A DNA stretch of 64,000 nt, from positions 11,346,001-11,410,000 of the forward strand of contig OW051473.1 in NCBI GenBank assembly GCA_932521025.1, written 5' to 3'. The notes under the pieces were generated by a model. The model had not been told where the DNA came from. It saw nothing but the letters and a program-made list of their open reading frames with translations, and did not search any database. Source of the DNA: Oscheius onirici (lineage: Eukaryota > Nematoda > Chromadorea > Rhabditida > Rhabditidae). The translations under genes were made by a program, and so were the position numbers. Positions 35,292 to 45,123 of this stretch are shown here, piece after piece (positions within the stretch are counted from its first letter, which is position 1; each line of letters starts with the position of its first letter).

Positions 35292-38200
35292 ACGGACACG
35301 ATGCTGACGTCTGGGTGATAAGAAAGGAATATAAGTTGGCCGTAAGAGTCAGCATGGTCAATTAAACACTAAGCGACTGATCTCCAAGCAAAAAGAAGCA
35401 TATTTTGGTTGAACCATTAAAAATAAACCACCCTCGCCGATTGCAAGTTAATTTTAATGAATATCTTTAATTGGCGTGTTTATTTTCAGTACTTTCAATA
35501 TTAAGACGGCTAGTGGTTTTCAGTTTAATCTGATTGTGTAGCAATTCAGACAGCAATTCACTCTCGCTACATCCCACGCGCTGTGGACGGTTTGTAAAAA
35601 GCAAACAGTGGGAGCTATTGGCCCAAAAAGGAGCAAAACTTACGCCTTCATAAAGGGCAGATTGTAGAGTCGAGAGCGGGTACGACGGACCATTTTGATG
35701 AGAATGATGCACTGCTTTTTTCGTCGGAGAGGCGGAATTCATTTTGAAAGGAGCGAGTTGACAACAAAATCGCCTTCTCATTCGAAGAAAACAATTAACA
35801 ATACTGCCTGGAATTGAACTCCCTTTCATTCCATAAATGGGAGAATTTTGTGACCCTCGCGCGTGAAAAGAGACAGACACCGGCAGCAGGCCCCCCGCCC
35901 CTGTGGCTTGCGCATAAACAAGGTGAGCGGCAAGCTCTCGCTCACCCCTGTGGGCACTTGTTGTCGCCTCATCTTCCAGCCTGAATCTCCCTCTTCCGGA
36001 GCAAAGACAACTCTTCATATACTCCCTCTCTCTCCCTCTCACTCGTACATAAACAGAGAGAGCCCGGCTTGAATGCACGTATATTAGGAGCAGCAAATGC
36101 GCGTGTGAACGACTCTACTCCGCCTTTTTGTTATACTTAATCCCTTGCTGGTAGAGAGAGAGCCGCTTCTATTTTTCCCTTGTGATGAACGTCCTGCACA
36201 CCCTCGCCACCACCGCTTAGGAAACATGCCCTCGCGCATAAACATTCAACGAGCATGGCTGATTAAAATTGGGGTTGCTGGCAGCAAAAATGGAGCGCTC
36301 TTCATTAACGTTTCTGTTGACGCCTTTGCTAGCTATTATGTGAGGGACCTCTCGCCGTACCATACAGAACGCTAGCCTCTTTGATGTATCATAAAGGTGT
36401 GTGCCATTTAAAGCCTCGGCAATATTTTTTCCCTCGCACATAAAATCGGTTTGTCGACGACGCGCGCAGGTGATATCAGTTGCTCGCGCAGTCATCTCCA
36501 CACGGTCTCGCGATCGATGCTCGCCTCCCTTTCATAGATAGCGGAATATGAAAAGTTCGAAAACAATGATTCAGCAGCTGCTGCGCCATGACTTCAAACT
36601 TCAAAGTGCTGTGATGATGCGTGATTAGGCCTAGCAATAATCCTCATCTGACCTTCAGCCAGCTTTTTGGGCCTCTTGTCCAAAATAACAACTGGAGGAT
36701 ACTGTAGAATCTAGACAGCTTTCGCTTCAGGATTTCAGTAGTCTTTCTACCCGGAGAAGGTAGTCCCAATTCACTCTCGACTATTCCGGATGTGTATGAA
36801 CCATCGCGTGGGTAGAAGCGTCCCCGTATTATGGGTTCTCTCGGATGAACGTGGCATATCAGCCCGCGCAGAGCGGGAATTGTATACAGGGAATCGATAA
36901 CGACTCTCCGCTCGGCCCATATATTGGCTTCTGCTCGAAAAGGCCTTTTCAAAGTTTAGGATCACAATTGCTTACTCTCTATGAGGGTACAGTTGGACTG
37001 TTCAACTTTTCCAACCGTTTAACCCTTTAGTCCTTTTAAGAGAAGCTATCTACCCTTCCTAGCCAAAGTGTACTGACTGCACCTGTGCGCGCACGTCGCC
37101 GCTGATTCAACTTGCGCTTCTGTGAGGCCGAAAGAGCCGCGCTGCTTATCAGCAGTCGGGCCGCCGCGCGCCTGCCCTCTGCCGTTACCTAGCAAAGCGG
37201 CAACAATTTAGTTTCCAATTATTATCACTTTATCATCAATGTATCTCTAAGACTCTCCTGCCCTTCTCTCTCTTTCCGAGGATACTGCGCGCGCTCACAC
37301 TTTGCACTCATTGTTAATGCGGCTTTTAAATCCGCTAATCCAAGGAGGAGTGAGGAAAAAAGTGGCAAGGCTAAAAGCTTTTGAAAACGACACAAAGTAG
37401 TGCGCATTACTGTTATGCCACTGCCCCTTTTTTGTTTTGTTCAGTACAAGAAAATGCATTGGCAAGGGGTGGCGATGGCGCAAACATGCGCAGAGTGGGA
37501 GCATATTAGCCTGGAAGCATTACTTTTCTCATCGGCTTGTGAAATCGTCACAGAACTGTTTTGGTACATAAAGCCCGTCACTCTCTTGAGAATCAACACT
37601 ATCCTTTTGTCGCGCGGTCCCATTCTGATCGTGTTTGTACGGGGGAAGGGGGAATGATGCTCAGTTTGACGTGTCCCCCTCTCTCCTGATATCAAAGAGT
37701 CCCTGCGCAACTGAACATCGATTGATCTCTCTTTCACTCTATGCGCAGCTGTGAGGCCATTATGTCCGCAGGCACACGCCAGTCAAAACATTTCGAGAGT
37801 AGTTGGAGGGAACATGGTTTTCACAATATATCCTAAGCGGTAGGTACGGTAGCTTCTCCCGACCGGGTCTGAGACACAGACTGTCAACAAACCTCCCTCG
37901 CGCACAGACTACTGTATGTCCGAGTCTTAAAACCTAGACCTCAATCAAGAAAACCAATCAAAACGGCATTGCGCGGTGACGGGAGAATGTGCTTCCATAA
38001 TCATAGTGATCGGGATTATTGCACGAGTCTAGCAAACATTGTGACAATGCATAATAACTACTCTCTGTGAACAAAAACGGAAAAAAAGCGACCAAGTCCC
38101 TCTTTCGCAGTTTGTTGTTGAAAAAGCTGGAGGAGTTTATCCCGGGGCATGTTTTGAGACTCTCCCTCACCTTCTCCTTGTTGTGAGCCAAAAAGCAGGA

Positions 38201-38430
38201 ACATGCGCGACAGGCGCGCGGCTTCATCACATGGCTCGCGCACCTCCGAGGAATGATGCCGCTGTAAAGCGCTGCCCCCAGTCCCAGCAGTCTCGAATCC
38301 GCGCTTCCATGCACCTCTCCCTAGCATCCGGCGGCTCCTATTCAGGTTCTTGTTTCTTTCTACATACTCTTTTTGTAGTTTTTTTCACCTGTTCCTGTAT
38401 CTTTCAGAGTGGAGCCTACGCCCAACCGCC
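35292..38430. other. Divergent upstream region of PLC-beta and the HTH gene
   Basis: About 3 kb between two divergently transcribed genes, relatively GC- and purine-rich (GAGAGAG runs near 36030-36060 and 36150-36165; GC-rich patch near 37090-37190). This suggests a dense regulatory region for one or both. A possible non-coding or alternative 5' exon of PLC-beta lies at about 35650-35740 on the minus strand (good GTAAGT donor). A likely 5' UTR intron of the HTH gene ends at the TTTCAG at 38402-38407. No independent gene was supported. Confidence 0.45.
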
Positions 38431-39232
38431 ATGGGTGACAAGAGGAAGGCGCGGAAACGGAAGAACAGTGGCGACGTTCATGACTTCCCTACAAGAACAC
38501 TAAAGGTATAGTTTAAGTTCACCTGAACCATAACCTGTAACTTAAATTGACCGTAAGGTTCAACTTAAGTCATATCTGTATGCCCCGAGCGTTGCTCTCT
38601 TTACGAGCAACTCTTAAAAGTGTTTACGTCCATCACATAGTTTACATTTCAGCAGTACTCGATCGATGAGAAACTGGAGATCATAGATTTCGCTAAAAAC
38701 AATGGCAATCGCGCAGCCGGCCGGGAGTACAACGTGGCCGAAAGCTCCATCAGGGAATGGCGCAAAAATGAGGCAAAGCTACGGTATTGTCATTTTGACC
38801 ATTGTGACTAAGCGGTGCGCAACTTTCAGCTCGCTGAATGAGACCGACCCGGACCGGAGTCGACTGAGCGGTGGAGGCAGGCGTCAAGATGACAAGAAGG
38901 GGTCCGATGATGATGTGAGTCCATTTTTGAACCCAATAGTTTTGAGTTTCAGTCCCTGGACCAGATTCCATTGTCACTCGTCCTGCCAAGCGGAAGTCTT
39001 GACGTGTTGGAGAACAACGACCACGAGGTAGTTTTACATCAGAATTTTTTCGCACACGCTTCAGGCCAGCCTCGGTGCTGTATCAAACGCTTCAACGCAC
39101 TCGAGCTCTCCTACTCTTTCGATCTCGTCCGTCAATGGATGCTCAACTGGTTCATCCAGTCGTCGAAAAGCCAAACAGCCAAAGAAGCTGATTTCCGATC
39201 AGGTTGTTTCCGAAGTGACTGAGTGTGTCTGA
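38431..39232 (+). CDS. Small Brinker/CENP-B-type helix-turn-helix nuclear protein
   Basis: Five exons: 38431-38505, 38653-38783, 38830-38914, 38953-39027, 39065-39232, all in phase, 177 residues. Residues about 3-11 are strongly basic (KRKARKRK), a likely nuclear signal. Residues about 26-68 form one helix-turn-helix of the Brinker DNA-binding/Psq-CENP-B class: YSIDEKLEIIDFAKNNGNRA, then GREYNVAESSIREWRKNEAK. The conserved NRAA, V..SSIREWRK pattern is clear. The rest is polar and low complexity, with an acidic patch, a Ser-rich run and a second basic patch (SRRKAKQPKK). No transposase DDE domain follows, so it looks like a domesticated or native transcription factor rather than a pogo transposon. 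The gene ends 116 bp before a mariner-like palindrome. Confidence 0.85.
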
Positions 39233-39348
39233 ATATCTTCTATATCTAGTCCTCATGAATTGTGATAACCGGTACAATCTCGGTTAAGCCCTCCTCTTTT
39301 TTCATCAACTGCAGATTCGTGATCTCTCCCGTGCCTAAGCAATAACTA

Positions 39349-40285
39349 TCAGGTGTATGCATAATTTTTAGGAAAAATGTTGTATTTTTGGAATAACTTT
39401 TTGTAGGATGCACGAAAATAGCTTTTTCAAAAAAGAAAAAATTGGTGTGAGCAAGCTTTATCCGATAGTGTATATATAGGTTAGGTTTAGAATTAGAATA
39501 TTTGAGTTTTAGCTGAAGCAAATTTTTTTTTATTTGAAGTAGAGCTGTTTAGCGCACATCCCGGCCAATTTTCACAGAACGTCCAATTACAAATTTGAAG
39601 GTCTTTGAAGGAACTTCAGGCAGTTGCACAGCTCTAACGGGTTCGAATTGGACAAATCGGCCGATGCACCTTGAAAGAGCTCAATCTGGGCTACAAAATC
39701 CTGTATGGAACAAAGAGGGCCCAATGGAAAGTTTTCGAAAAACTCGCCTCTGAAGTTCAGGTGGTTCAACTCATGATGGGGGTATCATGGGCCAAAAATA
39801 AAATTTTCCAAAAGTGGTTTTCAAAAAGTGGTCCAATCGATCGAAAACAATATGATAAGTCTCAGAAGAGCCTAAAACAGACTCAGAACGCATAAAAACC
39901 ACTTTTGGAAAATTTTATTTTTGGCCCATGATACCCCCATCATGAGTTGAACCGCCTGAACTTCAGAGGCGAGTTTCTTGAAAACTTTCCATTGGGCCCT
40001 CCTTGTTCCATACAGAATGTTTTTCATCAAGACCTTCAAATTTGTAATTGGACGTTCTGTGAAAATTGGCCGGGATGTGCGCTAAACAGCTCTACTTCAA
40101 AGAAAAAAAAATTTGCTTCAGCTAAAACTCAAATATTCTAATTCTAAACCTAACCTATATATACACTATCGGATAAAGCTTGCTCACACCAATTTTTTCT
40201 TTTTTGAAAAAGCTATTTTCGTGCATCCTACAAAAAGTTACTCCAAAAATACAACATTTTTCCTAAAAATTATGCACACACCTGA
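39349..40285. mobile_element. 937-bp mariner-like palindromic MITE
   Basis: A giant inverted repeat with arms of about 480 bp (left) and 390 bp (right) and a central loop around 39835-39893. The outer ends read TCAGGTGTATGCATAATTTT and its near-perfect complement, and are flanked by TA on both sides (39347-39348 and 40286-40287), the Tc1/mariner target duplication. The left arm carries roughly 90 bp (about 39610-39700) lacking from the right arm. No transposase is encoded; long open frames inside are mirror images of each other. It lies directly after the HTH gene and before the small protein gene at 40.49 kb. Confidence 0.85.
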
Positions 40286-40486
40286 TAATTCCTGTGCTCG
40301 ACATTTTATGGTTTGTTTTTGGGACTGTTTACCTCTCTATCAACGATAAATTATACTGGTGCTTTGGAAAGATAGTCTTTTATTAGAAAGAGATCATATA
40401 TCTGAAATTGATTAAATAGACTAGGCCGAAAATAACTAGTTTGGTTCCATGAACAGTTAAATATATACATGGGAACGAGACGGAGA

Positions 40487-41752
40487 TCACTGAGGAGGGA
40501 TGGCAACTCCGGGAGTGGCCGTGTTCTCCGAACCTGGAGCAGCCGGAGTCTATAGTTTATGTTTAACGGGATACTGTTTTTCGCTCTTACCTGTCCTTCA
40601 GCAGGAGCCGCTCCGGGAATAATCTTGCCGATGGCTTGCTGAGCCTGATTGGCGTAGCCCTTGGTCGTCTCGGCTGAAAATGTTGAAATTATTCGGTAAG
40701 GTTTTAGCAGTTACTCACCAGCCGTGGATAGCGCGTCCTTTGTCTTGTCGAACAGAGAGTTCAAAGCATTCTTCTGAAAGTAAAACATTTGAAAATTAGC
40801 CGTTCCAATATAGTCTAATAGTAGTCTCTTTTAGAGTGTTCCAAGGCGGGTTAGTTTCTGGGTCATACCCACCCGACTTCATAGACGTATCGTTGAGTCC
40901 TGACCTTCAGGAAGTACCCATATTTGAAGGAAACTTCCCAGATGTTAAAAGCTGTTTAAAACTTTCTTTCCAAACGACCGTATTTTAAACAAAAAACTGT
41001 GTTGGGGAAATCCTTATTGGGACTACAACTACTCTATATCCGCTTTCCAGCAATCCCATTGAAAGACATATTGAGTGACAAGGCATTCAACTCTCTTTCT
41101 ACCTAATTACGTTCGGGTCTCTCCTCTCCCTAGCGAACAAATCCCCAATTTTTCTAATGCAGTTTCTCGAATGACAAAAAAGTTCTTCCCGTCCTTCAAA
41201 AGCACACCTTGCTCGCAGGAAAGACGAGAATGTACGAGGGTAATTCCACGCAGAGCCCTGGGCCTTTCTGAGAAGATCGATGCCAGGGGCACTCGTCGGC
41301 CGTCGTCTAAGGGCCCGGACAGAAAACAAATGCTACTCGAAATGCACTCAGGAAGGAGAGAAAAGAAACTCTAGCCTTTTTTATGAGCAACGATTAAAAG
41401 TGCAAAGCAATTTTGAGGCTCAATTATAGACGGAGAGGACTAATTAGCACCTGCTAACATAGTGCAAACTGGTATTTTCGAACTTTTTTCTGCTTTTTAT
41501 AAATCTCTTTAAAGTTAAGCCTCCAGCTTTTTACTAATCTTTAATTCTTTCTTGCAAGTTACCTCGCAGTTACCAATTAAGCGGTAAGTAATCTTTTTGC
41601 AAAAATGTTGCAGTATAACACAATTTCAGCGACAACAGATACCTATTCAGATTATATTCTACCTTTTAGCAGAAATTTAAAAAACTTACAGCAGCGTCAG
41701 CAGTTCCTGCCATTTCGGGAGTGGGGGAGAAGCCGAATGGCGTAGCCTGCAT
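40487..41752 (-). CDS. Small amphipathic-helix protein (87 aa), unrecognised
   Basis: Four exons: 41690-41752, 40719-40773, 40591-40673, 40487-40549, in phase. The start MQATPFGFSPTPEMAGTADA follows an AG acceptor 27 nt upstream that could be a trans-splice site. The middle (KNALNSLFDKTKDALSTAAE, then TTKGYANQAQQAIGKI) is a single amphipathic helix of 11-mer character like LEA or exchangeable-apolipoprotein repeats. The C-terminus is Pro/Ala/Thr-rich (PAAPGSENTATPGVAIPPQ). There is no signal peptide or membrane segment, so a cytosolic helix binding membranes or lipid droplets is possible but unproven. The first intron is 916 nt, long for this region. No known family is claimed. Confidence 0.75.
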
Positions 41753-42346
41753 CGATCCTAAGCTCCGCCCTTGTTGCCGCTAAAATATGTAATACAATTA
41801 TATACACATGTGTGTAGTAAAAGTGCAGAGTAATGCAAAGAGCCTTATGCAGTCTGCGGAAGGAGATTGGGGTTAATAAATGGTTATGAATAGATTATTC
41901 GGTGCAAGCGGAACAGAAAAAAACGGTAATCGAAAATTCATCTCAGCTCGGCGCAAACACACACTCGAGTATTATGTTCCTGAGACTTTGAAGCAGCAGT
42001 ACCTACAACTTTTCAATTTCAACATGTAAGCGATGAGATTTCAGAACTACGAAGCTGACAAAAACGGCACGGTATAGTTTTGTTTCATAATTTAACAGCA
42101 TTTTGTTGTAAAAAAACTATTCAAGAAGAGCTTATGGCCAAGTGAAAGGCGGAGAGACGGGTAACAGAGTGAGTGACAGGAACCTTTGAACCTCTCTTCA
42201 ACCTGGTTCAGGAAGTGTTGGAGAAAAATGCCGTACCCATTTGCGTCAAAATAGGAATCTTAAAGGGTAGCAAAAGTTGAAGTTTTATTGAATAATCATG
42301 AGCTTTGCATTGAGATACCCATTGGGTCAACACGAGAAAATGAACT
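41753..42346. other. Intergenic spacer
   Basis: Between the start of the small helix protein and the stop of the P450, both on the minus strand. AT-rich; no gene or repeat was recognised. Confidence 0.5.
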
Positions 42347-44397
42347 TTAGTATTCTCCAAACTGTCTTCGATGGAAACGAATGTGATTGCCATGCATTGG
42401 GCGAATGATTAGTTCTGCTGCTACCCGCATTTGATCAGTTCTTAGCTTGGATTCGACTCTCAACTGCCGCAACAGTGTTGAGAGTACAACTTTTTCTTCC
42501 ATGATTGCAAATCGTTGTCCTGAATTTTCTAAAATTTAAACCAAAACATGTCCAAACCTATACAATTTCTGCTTCCCGCCGAAAATGGAATGTAGGCATA
42601 GGCGTGCTTGATTTCACCGTCGATGAATCTGTCAGGGTTGAAGACTTCGGGATCTGCCCAGTAACGGGGGTCCTTGTGAACCATTGAGGCAATCATAACG
42701 ACGCCTGTACCGGCTGGAAGAGTAGCTCCCTCTGAAAATTTCTACGATTTGAAAAAAGATTCTTCCTACTTATGTTAACATCTTCACAAACTTGGCGCGC
42801 AATCAGTGGAACTGAAGGATATAGTCGTAAAGTTTCCTTTATGCAAGCCTCCAGGTACTTGAATCGACCGAGGTCCTCGTAGGTGATGGGGCGGTCGCCC
42901 TCACCCAACACGTCATCAATTTCCTTGTGAACCTTTGCCTGGACATCGGGATTTGCTCCCATCAGGTGAAGGAACCAGTTTATTGAGGCAGACGTCGTGT
43001 CATGAGCCTAAAAAAGTTTTCAAGTGGACACTAAAACAAGTTTTGCGCACCTCAAAAGTGAAAGTGTCCACCTCTTCCTGGATTCCCGTCATGTCGATAT
43101 CGCCTTTAGCGTGCATATCGAGCATGAGATCTAGAAAAGCCATTCTCCTGCGACCTGAAACGTGTCCCTGTGTTAATGGAAACTGGGAAAAAAGCTACCT
43201 TCTGACGTCTCCAAAGCAAGCAGTTTTTCTACTCCACCGACTGCGTCAGCCTTTTCTTTACGAGCGGCAATTGCCGTCCATGTAAAGTCGTGAAGGATTT
43301 TGACGCACTTGTCCATTTCTCTGCCAGCTCCGAGCCAATAGAAAAGAAACTCGGGGTAGAAGTAGGGCTTGACAATCCGCTGATGGACGATATACTTCAT
43401 TCTGGGAAAGTTTTAATGTTTTTTTCTTCGATTTAATTACTTGAAAACGGCATCCAGGTAGGGATTGTTTGGCTTGGATTGACAATCGGCACTGACTCCG
43501 AGGGCAGCTTCACAAATCACGTCAAGTGTACAGTAGGAAACTGGAAATTATGTTTTATGTACGATTAAAAGCGTAAAAAACGTAATGGTGGACACGTAGC
43601 CAAGCAACTTTAACAAAAACGCAAAAAAATTAACCTCTTGACTGATTATCCAATGTTTACATATCATGTGAGTGTAAATTATCCACGCAAAACAGTTGAA
43701 AGAACTGTTAAGAAAGAAAGAACTGAGAAATTAAGAAAGAACTGAGAAGCAGTTTAAAAAACTAGGAAAACAGACAAAAACTTACTTGTGTGGAAAATTT
43801 CATGAAACTCTCCATCATTGGCAAACTTTCCCAACTTGTTGGCCAAAATTCTTGCATGCTTGTTGTAGACCTAAACAGTTGCAGTTTTCGGCTGAATAAC
43901 CTTTCCCCTAACCTCGACAAAGTCCTTCAAAATGTCATAATGGAAAGTGGGTGTGAGTAGTTTTCTCCTCGGTCGCCACTTGTCTGGCTTGCTAATCAGC
44001 AGTCCCTCTCCAATCCAGGGACCGAGATAATTGTAGTGGAAAGGCTTGTTCAGCATCTTGTTGCTGCCCAATATAGCCTCGCATTCCTCGGCTCCATAAA
44101 GAAGCACGAATGGCAGGCCGCCGAGCCAGACACGACAGACTCTCTGCTCGCCATCACGGAGAAGATAGCCGAGTCCCTGAGCTTGTTCAAAGAATTCTTC
44201 CGGAGTAAAATGAAATTGATGAAGGTTTCCTAGAACTGGAACAGCTGCAGGGCCTTGGAAGACTGTCAATTTCGAATAGATGTATTTTGCCTAAAATTTC
44301 AAGTTTTTTACAATTTATATGTTCCCACTTTTGAAAAAATGAAGTAGCCAATGTAGGAGACGACTCCCACTATCAGTCCAAAACTGAGCAGACCCAT
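42347..44397 (-). CDS. Cytochrome P450, CYP4 family
   Basis: Membrane-bound haem monooxygenase of the ER; CYP4 enzymes typically omega-hydroxylate fatty acids. Nine exons: 44329-44397, 43913-44290, 43786-43870, 43441-43540, 43199-43401, 43051-43154, 42770-43007, 42558-42731, 42347-42519, all in phase, 507 residues, a full-length P450. N-terminal anchor [20 protein letters not shown]. The I-helix carries the CYP4-type sequence [20 protein letters not shown] with the Thr for oxygen activation. ExxR is in [15 protein letters not shown] region VFNPDRF. Haem loop [14 protein letters not shown] with the Cys ligand, split by an intron between Ile and Gly. C. elegans relatives would be the cyp-29/31/32/37/42 group; I do not assign one. 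Nothing appears broken. Confidence 0.95.
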
Positions 44398-45123
44398 GCG
44401 AGATTGTCTTGTCCGTTAAAAAATCTGTAATTTCTACTGTTTTTTTTCTTTAGATTCAAGGAAGAACAGAACGATACCAAGAGATGCTATCTGAGACATG
44501 GCGGTCAAAATGGTTGTCATTTAGGCGAAAAATTTCGGTATAAACCAGTTTTCAGGAAGTAACAAAATAAGGTCGGAATGAGAAAGGTCAAGAGAGATGT
44601 TAAAATTCGCCGTATGAGGGTCATACGAAAACATAAGGAATGGCGTGATTCAGCAAACGACTTTTAAAGAAACCAAACCCAGTGGAGACAAGCTGAAAAA
44701 TGCTGAGTTTTTAATGATTGGAAGTATTAATGCAGGATGTATCCAAAATAATACTAACGGGGAGCATATAAGCTGAGGAGAAAGGTTTTAGTCGCTCCAA
44801 AAGAAGAGAAAGAGACATAAGAAAAAAACTAGTAGGCAAGTACTGATCAACGAGATCATTGGAACTCAAGTGGAGACCTCATGGTCATTTTTCAAGAGTA
44901 ACGTGGATAAAAGCGAACAATCTTGTCTACAAGAGAGGGAGGGGAACAAGACGTTGAGCGCGAGAAGCGACACGCACTTTGTAGGATCGGCGATCCGTAT
45001 CTGTAGCCCGATAACGTCAGAATCCAGGCCACCTTTAAGCTCGGCACGTTTTGAACTTGAATAGCGAGTCAATACATGGATTTCGGGCTACAACGGCTAC
45101 ACTTTCGGCACGTATTAACAGTT
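44398..45123. other. P450 upstream region
   Basis: No gene. An upstream minus-strand ATG at about 44520 opens a short hydrophobic frame (MTTILTAMSQIASLGIVLFF) that could be an alternative first exon, but no in-phase GT donor was found. Confidence 0.45.

Noticed and set aside
35467..36096. 209-codon minus-strand open frame upstream of PLC-beta
   Set aside because: Composition follows the GA-rich DNA. Only the part at about 35650-35740 has a credible donor, and it is out of phase with PLC-beta exon 1.
39246..40349. Pairs of identical open frames on both strands
   Set aside because: Mirror images produced by the 937-bp palindrome, not genes.
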